A stretch of 64,000 nucleotides of DNA, taken from Methylophilaceae bacterium (GTDB lineage: Bacteria; Pseudomonadota; Gammaproteobacteria; Burkholderiales; Methylophilaceae). The position numbers were made by a program, and so were the translations under genes. The stretch is taken from NCBI GenBank assembly GCA_947379975.1, contig CANCPF010000006.1, positions 10,960 through 74,959 of the forward strand, read 5' to 3'. The notes beneath the pieces are model-generated. The model did not search any database and was not told the DNA's origin. It worked only from the letters and a program-made list of their open reading frames with translations. This document shows positions 37,635 through 47,479 of the stretch, piece by piece (positions within the stretch are counted from its first letter, which is position 1; each line of letters opens with the position of its first letter).

Positions 37635-38816
37635 ATGTTTGAAATTATGGAAAAAAGTTCTCAAGAAGCAGTCATTAAGGTCATTGGTGTGGGTGGTTGC
37701 GGTGGCAATGCTGTAGCGCACATGATAGAAAAAAATGTTGGTGGTGTAGAATTTATTTGTGCCAATACCGATATGCAAGCTTTAAGAAAGAGTCAAGCTC
37801 AAACCGTATTGCAAATAGGTGAGTCTATGACTCGCGGTCTAGGCGCAGGTGCTAAACCAGAAGTCGGTCGCGATGCTGCATTAGAAGATCGAGATGCGAT
37901 TGCCGAGCTGATTGAAGGCGCTGATATGTTGTTTATTACCGCAGGTATGGGTGGCGGTACAGGTACAGGCGCAGCACCAGTCATTGCTAAAATTGCAAAA
38001 GAAATGGGTATTTTAACCGTTGCAGTAGTGACCAAACCATTCTCGTTTGAAGGCAAACGTACTAAAGTGGCCGCAGATGGTTTAGAAGAACTGTCTAAGT
38101 ATGTAGATTCATTAATTGTGATTCCTAACGAAAAATTAATGGAAGTATTAGGCGAAGATGTGCCATTTCTAGAAGCTTTTAGAGCGGCAAATGATGTATT
38201 ACACAATGCGGTTTCTGGCATTGCAGAAATCATTAATTGTGCCGGTACAGTGAACGTTGACTTTGCCGATGTACGCACAGTGATGAGTGAGATGGGTATG
38301 GCTATGATGGGTTCAGCACTTGCAACAGGGCCAGACCGTGCTCGTATCGCAGCTGAACAAGCCGTAGCAAGTCCGTTATTGGAAGATGTGAACTTAGCTA
38401 ATGCACGTGGTGTTTTAGTTAACATTACCACTTCTAGCTCATTCAAAATGAAAGAGTACTATGATGTGATGAACACTATTAAAGCTTTCACAGCAGATGA
38501 TGCGACCGTGATTGTGGGTAATGTGTTTGATGAATCTATGGGTGATGGCTTACGTGTGACCATGGTTGCAACCGGTTTAACTGGCGCGCAACGTCGCCAA
38601 CAAAAACCTGAACTACGTGTAATGCCGCAACAAATGGTCCGCGATGGCACTACTAATCAGCCTGTCTACATGGGTAGTAACAGCCATGACATGGATGATG
38701 AGGCTCCTGCAGTATTTGGTGCTAATAATAGCCGTCGTGCACAAGTCGAAGCGATGAAGGTTGCAGGTGTTGAAGAGTATGATATTCCTGCATTCTTGCG
38801 TAAACAGGCTGACTAG
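37635..38816 (+). CDS. ftsZ: Cell division GTPase FtsZ
   Basis: FtsZ polymerises into the Z ring. The tubulin signature GGGTGTG is at 106-112, with the T7 synergy-loop residues NVDFADVRTVM near 207-217. A linker follows and the conserved C-terminal peptide YDIPAFLRKQ, which binds FtsA and other partners, ends the protein. Length 393 is normal. A strong AGAGGAGA ribosome site precedes the ATG. Its SlmA-type regulator is encoded about 9 kb downstream on the other strand. Confidence 0.98.
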   Translation: MFEIMEKSSQEAVIKVIGVGGCGGNAVAHMIEKNVGGVEFICANTDMQALRKSQAQTVLQIGESMTRGLGAGAKPEVGRDAALEDRDAIAELIEGADMLFITAGMGGGTGTGAAPVIAKIAKEMGILTVAVVTKPFSFEGKRTKVAADGLEELSKYVDSLIVIPNEKLMEVLGEDVPFLEAFRAANDVLHNAVSGIAEIINCAGTVNVDFADVRTVMSEMGMAMMGSALATGPDRARIAAEQAVASPLLEDVNLANARGVLVNITTSSSFKMKEYYDVMNTIKAFTADDATVIVGNVFDESMGDGLRVTMVATGLTGAQRRQQKPELRVMPQQMVRDGTTNQPVYMGSNSHDMDDEAPAVFGANNSRRAQVEAMKVAGVEEYDIPAFLRKQAD

Positions 38817-38993
38817 CATGGCGCTTTAATACCATCTATATTAATTTGCTAGTGCCACTAGGCAAGCTGATGGTTTCACTGGAACTAGGTGGAATATGCT
38901 ATTATTTTCTTAATTAATAAGAAAAAAGTACATTGGCAATGCGTTTAAATATAGATGATTATGAAGTGTTGATATAGGGATTTAGAACGATTG
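38817..38993 (+). other. ftsZ-lpxC intergenic region with AT-rich hairpin
   Basis: A hairpin with 8-base arms TTTTCTTA (38905-38912) and TAAGAAAA (38918-38925) is the only clear structure. It is all A/T except one pair and lacks a T run after it, so it is a poor terminator. The rest probably contains an lpxC promoter. Confidence 0.4.
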
Positions 38994-39923
38994 ATGTTAA
39001 AGCAGCGTACATTAAAAAAAGCAATTAGCGCCACTGGCGTTGGCTTGCACAACGGCGAAAAGGTTACTCTTACCCTGCGCCCTGCTGCAGCCGATACTGG
39101 TATTGTTTTCAAACGGGTTGATCTGCCTCAGCCCAATGAAATCTTAGCCACCCCTAGTGCAGTGCATGACACAAAAATGTGTTCTGCCTTGGAAGCTAAT
39201 GGTGCGCGTGTTGCTACTGTTGAACACATTATGTCTGCGCTTGCAGGCTTAGGTGTAGATAACGTATATATTGATGTAAATGCTGCTGAAATTCCAATTA
39301 TGGACGGTAGTTCTGGTCCCTTTGTGTTTTTGTTACAAGAAGCCGGCATAGTTGAACAAGCCGCGCCTAAAAAGTTTATACGCGTAAAAAAAATGGTAGA
39401 AGTGATCGAAGGCGATAAGTGGGTCCGTTTTGAGCCTTATCATGGCTTCAAAATTGACTTCACTATTCATTTTAATCACCCAGTATTTGAGTATTCTGGA
39501 AGCAATGTAAAAATTGATTTTGCAGATGATTCTTATATCAAGGAAATTAGCCGTGCGCGTACATTTGGCTTTATGCACGAAGTTGAGTATTTAAGATCTA
39601 ACGGCTTGGCCCGTGGCGGAAGCTTAGATAATGCGATCGTTTTAGACGAATATCGAGTGTTGAATACCGATGGCCTGCGTTATGAAGATGAGTTTGTAAA
39701 ACACAAAGTGTTAGATGCTATAGGTGATTTGTACATGTTGGGCCATCCCATTTTAGGCGCTTTTTATGCTTATAAATCAGGTCATGCACTCAATAACCAA
39801 TTACTACGTGCTTTGCTGAAAGATGAAACTGCATGGGAATATGCCACATTTGAGCATAAAAAAGATGCGCCTGCGGCATTTTCATCAGAATCATCGCAAC
39901 TAATCACGAAACCTATTTTCTAA
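38994..39923 (+). CDS. lpxC: UDP-3-O-acyl-N-acetylglucosamine deacetylase LpxC
   Basis: LpxC is the zinc amidase that commits UDP-GlcNAc derivatives to lipid A synthesis. The protein begins [19 protein letters not shown]. It has the [15 protein letters not shown] motif with a zinc His near 78, EIPIMDGSS, the FTIHFNHP region, and [14 protein letters not shown] near 237-250 with the further zinc ligands. The ATG at 38994 was preferred to an adjacent TTG at 38991. Length is 309, normal. It closes the dcw cluster as in many Gram-negative bacteria. Confidence 0.97.
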   Translation: MLKQRTLKKAISATGVGLHNGEKVTLTLRPAAADTGIVFKRVDLPQPNEILATPSAVHDTKMCSALEANGARVATVEHIMSALAGLGVDNVYIDVNAAEIPIMDGSSGPFVFLLQEAGIVEQAAPKKFIRVKKMVEVIEGDKWVRFEPYHGFKIDFTIHFNHPVFEYSGSNVKIDFADDSYIKEISRARTFGFMHEVEYLRSNGLARGGSLDNAIVLDEYRVLNTDGLRYEDEFVKHKVLDAIGDLYMLGHPILGAFYAYKSGHALNNQLLRALLKDETAWEYATFEHKKDAPAAFSSESSQLITKPIF

Positions 39924-39954
39924 GCTTACATAACTTAGTCGCTTAGGTTTTTTT
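39920..39954 (+). terminator. Probable terminator after lpxC
   Basis: Arms CTAAGC (39920-39925, overlapping the lpxC stop) and GCTTAG (39941-39946) are followed by a run of seven T at 39948-39954. The loop is long (15 bases) and the stem short, so efficiency is doubtful, but the place fits the end of the dcw transcript. Confidence 0.45.
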
Positions 39955-40016
39955 AAAAGCTTAGCTATTTAGAGTTAATGATTTAAAAGCTTGTAACCCA
40001 ATTGAGAGGGCGTGCC

Positions 40017-41969
40017 GTGTTAATGATTCGCCTATTATTATTTTTTGCCATCACCGTGTCTACTCCGACATTTGCATTGTCTGACGAGACTTTGTTTCAG
40101 CACGCACGCGAATCCTATACGGCTAAAAATATCAACGCTTTAAGCAATGACGTGAGCCAGCTAAAAACCCAACAATATATTTTAGCGCCCTATGCTGATT
40201 ATTGGCTGATGCTACTCAATTTAGAGCAGGCACGTGATGAAGAAGTGCAGAATTTTCTAGCACAATATGCTGATTTACCATTTGCCGACCGCGTACGTGG
40301 CGAATGGCTAAAAAAACTCGCCAAACAACAGAATTGGGATGCTTTTTACGAAGAATCAGCTAATTTTCAGCGTGATGACTTAATCGTACAATGCTACGCA
40401 TTGCTTGGTCATGCACAATTGGCTGATGTTGATGTTAGTGGCCAAACAAAAAGTTTATGGTTAACAACTAACGATTTACCCAGCAACTGTAATCAATTAT
40501 TTGACCTGATGCAAAAAAAAGGTCAGCTGACTGTAGATGATATTTGGGCGCGATTTAGACTGGCATTGCAAGATGGTAAGTTGAATGTCGCTAAAGCTAT
40601 TGCGCCACGAATACCAACAATAGATGCAGAGAACATTAAATTGCTTGATCGCGTGACGGCAACACCCCAACTCATCCTTGATAAAAAAGTAATCTCATTT
40701 AAAACTAGACTCGGTATAGAGCTTAATCTCTATGCGATTGACCGTCTTGCCCGCACTAAATTAGAAGATGCAATTAGCACTTATAAGAACATTCAAGACG
40801 CATTTGAGCCAGACAGTCGGGCTTTTGCTTGGAGCAGAATTGCCTATCATGCAGCGCGCGCTCATGATGTAAAGGCGCTTGAATATTATGCTTTGGCAAA
40901 GAACATAAGCTTAGACAAAGAACAATTGGCTTGGAAAGTAAGAGCCGCGTTGCGTGCTAAAGATTGGCCTACGGTGCTGATTGCTATTGCTGCAATGCCA
41001 GCAAAACAATCCGAAGAAGGGGCATGGCGTTATTGGAAAGCACGCGCGTTAAAAGAGCAGGCATCGCAAGGTGGTAGCCAGCAGGCCGAGGCCAATGCCA
41101 TTTTTAGTAAACTTTCAACCGAGCGCCACTATTATGGTTGGTTGGCGGCGGATGAACTAGAAAGCATGATGGGTAGCCCGGATGAACATTACCGCGTTAG
41201 CGACAATGAAGTTAATGCCATCGCGAATTTGCCAGCCATTAAGCGTGCCTTCGAGTTACAGCGTCTAGATTTACGCTGGGAAGCCAAAGCTGAGTGGGTG
41301 TGGGCTACACTGCACTTTGATGATAAGCAGTTACTGGCGGCAGCAGAATATGCCACGCGACAAAAATGGTATGACATTGCCATTATTACCGCAGACAATA
41401 CTAAGCAGATTCATGACTTTAGCCTGCGTTATCCTACCCCTTATCGCGATTTGATGCATAGCTCGGCTAGTAATGAAAATATTGATGAAGCTTGGGTCTA
41501 TGGCTTAACGCGGCAAGAAAGCCGTTTTATGCATTATGCAAAATCTGGCGTAGGCGCAGCCGGCCTCATGCAAATAATGCCAGCTACTGCAAAATGGGTG
41601 GCAAAAAAAATGGGCATGGATAATTACAGTAATGACAATATTCATGAACTGAGCACGAATATTGATATAGGCGCACATTATATGCGCTACACCTTAGATT
41701 TGATGGGTGGCCAAGCGGTTATGGCAACAGCCGCTTATAATGCTGGACCTAGTCGCGCTAAACGCTGGATGGCAAGTGAGCCTTTAGAAGCATCGATTTA
41801 TATTGAAACTATTCCATTTAGTGAAACCAGAAATTATGTACAAAAAGTAATGGCTAATGCCAGCTTTTATGCGCCACGTCTGGGGACTAAAATTCAATCA
41901 CTAAAATCTCGTCTGGGCATTATTCCAGCTAGCGTCACGCCTGAAATAATGGTGGTAGATAATGAGTAA
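40017..41969 (+). CDS. slt: Soluble lytic murein transglycosylase Slt
   Basis: This periplasmic enzyme cuts glycan strands with formation of 1,6-anhydro-MurNAc, recycling peptidoglycan. It has a signal peptide (hydrophobic core IRLLLFFAITVS, cleavage after TFA), a long alpha-helical solenoid (about 30-440) and a C-terminal SLT domain. The catalytic Glu is in LTRQESRF, followed by GAAGLMQIMPATA and the AYNAGPSR motif. About 650 residues is typical. GTG at 40017 has GAGGG six bases before it; ATG at 40023 and TTG at 40002 are alternatives with worse spacing. Confidence 0.94.
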   Translation: MLMIRLLLFFAITVSTPTFALSDETLFQHARESYTAKNINALSNDVSQLKTQQYILAPYADYWLMLLNLEQARDEEVQNFLAQYADLPFADRVRGEWLKKLAKQQNWDAFYEESANFQRDDLIVQCYALLGHAQLADVDVSGQTKSLWLTTNDLPSNCNQLFDLMQKKGQLTVDDIWARFRLALQDGKLNVAKAIAPRIPTIDAENIKLLDRVTATPQLILDKKVISFKTRLGIELNLYAIDRLARTKLEDAISTYKNIQDAFEPDSRAFAWSRIAYHAARAHDVKALEYYALAKNISLDKEQLAWKVRAALRAKDWPTVLIAIAAMPAKQSEEGAWRYWKARALKEQASQGGSQQAEANAIFSKLSTERHYYGWLAADELESMMGSPDEHYRVSDNEVNAIANLPAIKRAFELQRLDLRWEAKAEWVWATLHFDDKQLLAAAEYATRQKWYDIAIITADNTKQIHDFSLRYPTPYRDLMHSSASNENIDEAWVYGLTRQESRFMHYAKSGVGAAGLMQIMPATAKWVAKKMGMDNYSNDNIHELSTNIDIGAHYMRYTLDLMGGQAVMATAAYNAGPSRAKRWMASEPLEASIYIETIPFSETRNYVQKVMANASFYAPRLGTKIQSLKSRLGIIPASVTPEIMVVDNE

Positions 41970-42004
41970 TGGCTGACAGAGAAATTATTTAAAGACCGGT
42001 TTAA

Positions 42005-42034
42005 AATAAGATTAACAACAATAAGATTAACAAT
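42005..42034 (+). repeat. 15-base tandem duplication at the epimerase start codon
   Basis: Units 42005-42019 and 42020-42034 match at 14 of 15 bases, and the second ends one base before the ATG at 42036. No ribosome-binding sequence lies in the duplicated segment. A recent duplication may have displaced the original site. Confidence 0.8.
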
Positions 42035-42035
42035 A

Positions 42036-42983
42036 ATGAAATTAAAAGAAATTGTCGTATTAGGTGGTTCTGGTTTTGTCGGCAGCGCAATTGTTGCAAA
42101 ATTAGATGCGGCTGGATATTCAGTAAAAGTACTGACTCGCCGACGCGATGTAGCTAAGCACTTGTTATTACTACCTAATGTGCAATTGGTGGAATGTAAT
42201 GTGCTCGATTATCAAGCCTTAAACGCTACACTTAGAGGTGCCGATGCGGTGATTAATTTGATCGGTATTTTGCACCAAAGCCGACGTATCAGTTTTAATG
42301 CCATGCACCATCAATTTCCAGCCCAGCTAGCAAAAATATGTGCAGATTTAGGTATAACTCGTCTGTTACACATGAGTAGCTTAAAAGCCGATAAAAATGC
42401 ACCTAGCCGTTATCTGCAATCCAAAGGCATGGGTGAGGCGGCCTTATGGACATTGCAAGATAAGCTGAATATCACCATTTTTAAACCATCTATTATTTTT
42501 GGTCGTGGCGATGCTTTCATCAATTTATTTGCTTCACTTATTAAACTTTTGCCAGCAGTGTTGCTGGCCAAGCCTAATGCTAAATTTCAGCCTATCTGGG
42601 TGGAGGATGTCGCCACCTGTTTTGTAAATAGCTTAGAAAATACTGATACTTACGGCCAAACTTATGAACTCGCTGGCCCAAAAGTTTATACTTTTAGGCA
42701 ACTAGTAAAGCAAGTGATGAACACGCTGAATCTTCAACGACCGATTATTGGTTTATGCGACAAGCTTTCCTATGCGCAGGCATTTATGATGGAGTTGTTG
42801 CCTGTTAAGTTAATGTCGCGTGACAATGTTAAATCCATGGAAGTCGATAGTGTGAGCGAGAAGCCATTCCCACCGATTTTTAATTTGACGCCTACTGCAT
42901 TAGAAGCGGTGATTCCTGAATATCTGATCGACGAAACTCCACGTGGTGCTTATGATCGATTTCGCCAAAATGCCGCAAGATAG
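42036..42983 (+). CDS. NDUFA9-like complex I NAD-dependent epimerase/dehydratase family protein
   Basis: The 315-residue protein is an atypical short-chain dehydrogenase. It has the N-terminal NAD(P) motif GGSGFVGSAIV near 9-19, the ADAVINLIGIL segment near 72-82, and SSLKAD in place of a strict catalytic triad; no YxxxK is obvious (RYLQSKG near 124 is the best candidate). It resembles the complex I-associated NDUFA9 subgroup, which is common in betaproteobacteria, often near cca. Substrate is unknown. No ribosome site precedes the ATG because of a tandem duplication. Confidence 0.82.
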   Translation: MKLKEIVVLGGSGFVGSAIVAKLDAAGYSVKVLTRRRDVAKHLLLLPNVQLVECNVLDYQALNATLRGADAVINLIGILHQSRRISFNAMHHQFPAQLAKICADLGITRLLHMSSLKADKNAPSRYLQSKGMGEAALWTLQDKLNITIFKPSIIFGRGDAFINLFASLIKLLPAVLLAKPNAKFQPIWVEDVATCFVNSLENTDTYGQTYELAGPKVYTFRQLVKQVMNTLNLQRPIIGLCDKLSYAQAFMMELLPVKLMSRDNVKSMEVDSVSEKPFPPIFNLTPTALEAVIPEYLIDETPRGAYDRFRQNAAR

Positions 42984-43021
42984 TTCTTCATTAAATACAA
43001 CGCTATCTAAGCCATAAATTT

Positions 43022-44239
43022 ATGCAGACTTATGTGGTGGGTGGTGCAGTACGCGATGAATTGCTCGGTTTTGCCGTAAAAGATAAAGATTTTGTCGTGG
43101 TTGGAAGTACGCCGGAAGCGATGTTAGCGGCTGGTTTCAAGCCTGTAGGTAAAGATTTTCCAGTATTTTTACATCCTAAAACACATGATGAATACGCGCT
43201 GGCACGAACTGAGCGTAAAACGGCTAAAGGCTACAAAGGCTTTGTCGTTCATGCTTCATCAGAAGTGACGCTAGAAGAAGATTTGGCTCGTCGAGATTTA
43301 ACCATTAATGCAATTGCCAAAGATGATGCGGGTAAATTAATTGACCCATTCAATGGCTTAGCCGATATTCAAGCCAAAATTCTACGCCACGTTAGCGATG
43401 CTTTTGCTGAAGATCCAGTCAGAATTCTACGTGCGGCGCGCTTTGCAGCGCGCTTTACCGACTTTAATGTTGCGCCTGCCACCATGATCTTGATGCGCCA
43501 AATGGTTGAAGCAGGGGAAGTGGATGCTTTAGTTTCTGAACGTGTATGGCAAGAGCTGGCAAAAGGCTTAATGGAAGAAAAACCAAGTCGCATGTTTGAT
43601 GTATTGCGTGAATGTGGCGCCTTGCAAAGAATATTACCCGAACTTAATCGCTTATGGGGCGTACCTCAACCAGCCAACCATCATCCGGAAGTCGATACTG
43701 GTCTGCATACTATGCTGGTGGTTGACTACGCCGCTAGCCAAAACTTTTCGTTAGCAATACGTTTTTCCGCACTGATGCACGACCTAGGTAAAGGCACTAC
43801 ACCAGCCGAAATTCTACCCCAACATATTGGACATGAAGAGCGCAGTTTTAATTTAGTGCGTGAAGTTTGTAAACGTATTAAAGTGCCTAACGACTGCAAA
43901 GAGTTGGCGCAAATTGTGGCCAAGTTTCACGGCAAGTTATATCAATCATTGCAAATGAAACCAAGCACCTTGCTGAGTTTTTTAATCGAGTTAGATGCCA
44001 TAAGGCAGCCGGCAAGGTTTAAAGATTTTCTTAAAGCCTGCGAGGCAGATTCTCGTGGTAGAACTGGCTTAGAAAATTGCGCAACACCAGCAGCCGATTT
44101 GATGGTTAAAGTGCTGGAAGCGGCAACCAGTATTGATGCTGGTGCAGTGGCTAGAGAATTTTCAGAACCAGAGAAAATCAAAACAGCAGTTTTTGGGGCA
44201 AGGTTAGACGCAGTAAACCGCTTATTTAAAACACAGTAA
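43022..44239 (+). CDS. cca: CCA tRNA nucleotidyltransferase with HD domain
   Basis: This enzyme adds and repairs the 3' CCA end of tRNAs. The class II head motif YVVGGAVRDELLG is at 4-16 with the catalytic KDKDFVVVG next, and LARRDLTINA near 87-96. RILRAARFAARF near 137 precedes the body domain. A C-terminal HD phosphohydrolase domain (MHDLGKG near 252-258) is present, as in the E. coli enzyme. Length 405 is typical. It is 38 bases after the epimerase gene. No ribosome site is obvious. Confidence 0.96.
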   Translation: MQTYVVGGAVRDELLGFAVKDKDFVVVGSTPEAMLAAGFKPVGKDFPVFLHPKTHDEYALARTERKTAKGYKGFVVHASSEVTLEEDLARRDLTINAIAKDDAGKLIDPFNGLADIQAKILRHVSDAFAEDPVRILRAARFAARFTDFNVAPATMILMRQMVEAGEVDALVSERVWQELAKGLMEEKPSRMFDVLRECGALQRILPELNRLWGVPQPANHHPEVDTGLHTMLVVDYAASQNFSLAIRFSALMHDLGKGTTPAEILPQHIGHEERSFNLVREVCKRIKVPNDCKELAQIVAKFHGKLYQSLQMKPSTLLSFLIELDAIRQPARFKDFLKACEADSRGRTGLENCATPAADLMVKVLEAATSIDAGAVAREFSEPEKIKTAVFGARLDAVNRLFKTQ

Positions 44240-44294
44240 TAATCGCTACTAGCGAATGCCAGTCGAGCTAGGCACTTTGATGCGATAATAATCC

Positions 44295-46532
44295 ATGATT
44301 ACTACCAATAACCAACCCCCATCTTTACCTGTCGCTAGTGAGAACGAAATTTCCTCTTGGTTAGCCTCTTCAGCGCAGCGTTTTTCGCCGACTGAAGTCG
44401 AGTTGATTCGCCATGCCTGTGACCTAGCTAGCCCGCTTTATGCTGCTCATGTTGAGCTGACTGGTTCGCCATTATTGCAGCACGCATTGGGCGCTGCGAC
44501 TATTTTAATCGACATGAATATGGATGCAGAAACCATAGCGGCAACTATTTTGCATGCGGTACCTGAATATTTAGACGACTGGCGAGCAACACTAGAAACG
44601 CGATTTGGCACAAATGTTACCGGTTTGGTTGATGGCATTTCACGTATGGAGCAAATTCAAGCATTCAGCGAGACTGAAGGCCTGCACGAAGCTGACCGTA
44701 AAAATGGTGACCATGCGCTACAAATAGAAAGCCTACGCAAAATGTTGTTGGCGATGGTGGAAGATATTCGCGTGGTATTAATCAAACTGGCCGAGCGCAC
44801 GCAAACATTGCGCCGATTGTCTGGTGCCAGCACTAGCCAACAGCAACGCATTGCACAGGAAAGTCTGACGATTTTTGCGCCGTTGGCGAATCGCCTCGGT
44901 GTATGGCAGATTAAATGGGAGCTGGAAGATCTTTCGCTACGTTATTTAGAGCCGCAACGCTACAAAGAGGTTGCCAAAATGCTGGACGAACGCCGGGTTG
45001 ATCGTGAGCAATATATTGTTGATGTGGTGAGCCAGCTTAAATTAGAGCTTAGCGAAGCGGGCATTAAGGGCGAGGTGACTGGTCGGCCTAAGCACATTTA
45101 TAGCATCATCAAGAAGATGAAAAGTAAGCAATTGGATTTTAGCGAGCTTTACGACGTGCGTGCGGTGCGAATTTTAGTCGATGATGTCAAAGATTGCTAT
45201 GCTGCGCTCGGTCTTATCCACAATTTATGGCAGCCTATTCCCGGTGAATTCGACGATTATATTGCGCGCCCTAAGAGTAATAATTATCGTTCTTTGCACA
45301 CCGCTGTAAGTGGGCCGCGCGGTTTGGCGCTAGAAGTGCAGATTCGCACCTTAGAGATGCACCAGTATTCTGAGTTAGGTGTGGCCGCGCACTGGCGCTA
45401 TAAAGAAGGCGGTAAATCCGACGCCAAGTTCGATGAGAAAATAGCTTGGTTGCGACAGATTCTGGCTTGGAAAGACGAAGTTGCCGACAGCGGTGACTTA
45501 TTAGAGCAATTTAAAAGCGAGCTGTTTCACGATAAAGTTTACGTGCTGACGCCGCAAGGCAAAGTCATTGATTTGCCAAAAGGCGCTACGCCTATCGACT
45601 TTGCTTATAGTCTGCATACCGATTTAGGGCATCGCACACGCGGCGCCAAGGTGAATGGCAGTATTGTGTCACTAAATACCAAGTTGCAAAACGGTGAGCG
45701 TGTAGAAATTCTCACTACTAAAATTGGTTCGCCTAGCCGCGACTGGTTAAATGTCACCCTAGGTTTTCTGCAAACGCCAAGTGCGCGTGCCAAGGTCAGG
45801 CACTGGTTCAAATATCAGCATTTTGAAGAAAATGTTGCGCAGGGCAGGGCGAAGCTGGACCGTGAATTGCATAGAGCTGGCGTCGGCGCCATTAATCAAG
45901 AGAAAATCGCACAGAAGTTGCAATATCAAAAGCTTGAAGATTTTCTAGCCGCTATTGGCCGTGGCGATGTGAGCGAGTATCAAATAGCGCTCGCCATTCA
46001 AGAAAATGAAACACCTAAGCCGAAAGAAGTGGCTAGGCCAGCTTCGACAAGACGCAGTAGCACTGCACATTCTGCAGTGGGTATTGTGGGCGAAGGTATC
46101 GTGATTGAAGGCATAGGCAATTTGCAAACTAGCACCGCCAAATGCTGTAAACCTATGCCGTCAGATGCGATTGTTGGCTATCTCACGCGTGACCACGGCG
46201 TAACTATTCATCGCAGGGCTTGTAGTTTTATCATGCGCTTGCCGGAAAGTCGGCACGACAGAGTGCTAGGCGCACAGTGGGGTAGCCATCTAAATGTAAA
46301 CGCCGATGTTGATATTGAAGTGGAAGCGCACGACCGCCAAGGCTTGCTGCGCGATATTAGTGATATATTCGTCAGGGAAAAGGTCAATGCCACCAAGGCA
46401 AATACTTTGAGTAGAAATAATCTGGCGCTGATGCAGTTTTCAATCGAGATTTTAAATTTGGAGCAACTAAACCGGCTGCTAGCGTTGATTCAGCAGCTGC
46501 CGGACGTGATTGCAGCACGGCGTAGAATTTAG
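44295..46532 (+). CDS. relA: (p)ppGpp synthetase RelA
   Basis: This ribosome-associated alarmone synthetase is 745 residues. The N-terminal pseudo-hydrolase domain has lost the HD motif: residues 87-92 read HAVPEY where active hydrolases carry HDxxED. The synthetase domain spans roughly 235-370, with GRPKHIYSI near 253 and RPKSNNYRSLHT. TGS (HDKVYVLTPQG near 410) and a C-terminal ACT domain (near 670-745) follow. This organisation matches monofunctional RelA rather than SpoT, so a separate hydrolase should exist elsewhere. No ribosome site is obvious before the ATG at 44295. Confidence 0.95.
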   Translation: MITTNNQPPSLPVASENEISSWLASSAQRFSPTEVELIRHACDLASPLYAAHVELTGSPLLQHALGAATILIDMNMDAETIAATILHAVPEYLDDWRATLETRFGTNVTGLVDGISRMEQIQAFSETEGLHEADRKNGDHALQIESLRKMLLAMVEDIRVVLIKLAERTQTLRRLSGASTSQQQRIAQESLTIFAPLANRLGVWQIKWELEDLSLRYLEPQRYKEVAKMLDERRVDREQYIVDVVSQLKLELSEAGIKGEVTGRPKHIYSIIKKMKSKQLDFSELYDVRAVRILVDDVKDCYAALGLIHNLWQPIPGEFDDYIARPKSNNYRSLHTAVSGPRGLALEVQIRTLEMHQYSELGVAAHWRYKEGGKSDAKFDEKIAWLRQILAWKDEVADSGDLLEQFKSELFHDKVYVLTPQGKVIDLPKGATPIDFAYSLHTDLGHRTRGAKVNGSIVSLNTKLQNGERVEILTTKIGSPSRDWLNVTLGFLQTPSARAKVRHWFKYQHFEENVAQGRAKLDRELHRAGVGAINQEKIAQKLQYQKLEDFLAAIGRGDVSEYQIALAIQENETPKPKEVARPASTRRSSTAHSAVGIVGEGIVIEGIGNLQTSTAKCCKPMPSDAIVGYLTRDHGVTIHRRACSFIMRLPESRHDRVLGAQWGSHLNVNADVDIEVEAHDRQGLLRDISDIFVREKVNATKANTLSRNNLALMQFSIEILNLEQLNRLLALIQQLPDVIAARRRI

Positions 46533-46582
46533 TGGCACTAGTGTTGTTAACTTTTAGCAATTTTTAATTATAAACAATCGCG

Positions 46583-46613
46583 AAACTTGGTATTCATACT
46601 AAATACCAAGTTT
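46583..46613. terminator. Bidirectional hairpin between relA and the DUF2788 gene
   Basis: Exact 11-base arms (46583-46593 and 46603-46613) enclose a nine-base loop. The two genes converge here. On the plus strand a T-rich stretch follows the second arm. On the minus strand the stop codon of the DUF2788 gene (46599-46601) lies inside the loop. Confidence 0.65.
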
Positions 46614-46808
46614 CAATTTAATAATATATTTCGCTGCGTAGCCCACCATACCAAAAGTAAGGCCTAGAAATAAAGCGAATGTGCCAAACTTGCCGGCCTT
46701 AGATTCCCATGCTAAATGGCCGACGATGAATACCATCAGCAGCATTAAGCCACCTACACCGTAAGTCATGCCAAACTCAGTAATCTGTGCTTCTGTAAAA
46801 CCAAACAT
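46599..46808 (-). CDS. DUF2788 family small inner-membrane protein
   Basis: The likely product is 69 residues beginning MFGFTEAQITEFG, with two TM helices (about 14-32 and 43-62) separated by a short WESKAGKFG loop. This matches the DUF2788 family of small betaproteobacterial membrane proteins of unknown function. The ATG at 46808 has AAGG 5 bases upstream. A longer 85-residue frame would need a TTG start at 46856 with no good site. It is last in the argA-argB-HAD-slmA run. No function is proposed. Confidence 0.72.
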   Translation of the reverse strand: MFGFTEAQITEFGMTYGVGGLMLLMVFIVGHLAWESKAGKFGTFALFLGLTFGMVGYAAKYIIKLKLGI

Positions 46809-46886
46809 TGTGCCTTGCAAAATATTTCTCCAGTACGATTGGACAATAAAATCCAAAAGCTTACGTTGATTAGCGCCGGCCTTAAA

Positions 46887-47450
46887 CTAAGTATTAATAA
46901 GTGCGGTAATTTGCTGTTGGACAAACTCTGTTGGTTTTCGTTTGAAGCTACTTTTAGCAAATTGATGCCAGCGTCCAAGTACATAACACACCATTAAATT
47001 GGCTTGTGCTTCGGTATCGCTTTTGTTGCCAGTTTGTGTTTCTGCAATACGCAGGCTTTGTTTAAGTGTCACTTCAATGCGGTCATATAGCTGGTTGATA
47101 CGAAGCTGTAGTTTTTCATCTTCATTCACCAATGCATCGCCTATCAGTACCCGCGTCATACCTGGGTTTTTTTCGGCAAACACCAGCAGCATGGTGATAA
47201 TGCGCTGAACTTGTCTTAAGCCTTCGGTTTCTTCTGTGCTTATTTTGTTGATTAAGCCAAAAATGGTTTCTTCAATAAATACGATCAATCCTTCAAACAT
47301 TTGCGCCTTACTTGCAAAATGGCGATACAACGCTGCTTCGCTGACGTCTAACTTTGCAGCTAGTGAAGCTGTGGTTATTTTTTCGCGTTTAGGCGCTTCC
47401 AGCATTTTTGCTAGCGTTTCTAAAATTTGTTGTTTGCGTTCGCCTGCCAT
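46887..47450 (-). CDS. slmA: TetR-family nucleoid occlusion factor SlmA
   Basis: SlmA binds chromosomal sites and blocks FtsZ ring formation over the nucleoid. The 187-residue protein begins MAGERKQQILETLAKMLE and has a TetR helix-turn-helix at about 26-47 (TASLAAKLDVSEAALYRHFASKA), very similar to SlmA. Its C-terminal domain keeps the MLLVFAEKNPGMTRVLIGDAL segment. Length is slightly under the E. coli 198. It sits 29 bases after the HAD gene in a conserved betaproteobacterial order with argB. Action on FtsZ here is inferred from family. Confidence 0.88.
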   Translation of the reverse strand: MAGERKQQILETLAKMLEAPKREKITTASLAAKLDVSEAALYRHFASKAQMFEGLIVFIEETIFGLINKISTEETEGLRQVQRIITMLLVFAEKNPGMTRVLIGDALVNEDEKLQLRINQLYDRIEVTLKQSLRIAETQTGNKSDTEAQANLMVCYVLGRWHQFAKSSFKRKPTEFVQQQITALINT

Positions 47451-47479
47451 TGTTATTTTCCTTACAAGTGATGGTTTGA

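Noticed and set aside
38905..38925. Strong terminator between ftsZ and lpxC
   Set aside because: The hairpin is almost wholly A/T with no T run after it, so it was listed only as a weak structure.
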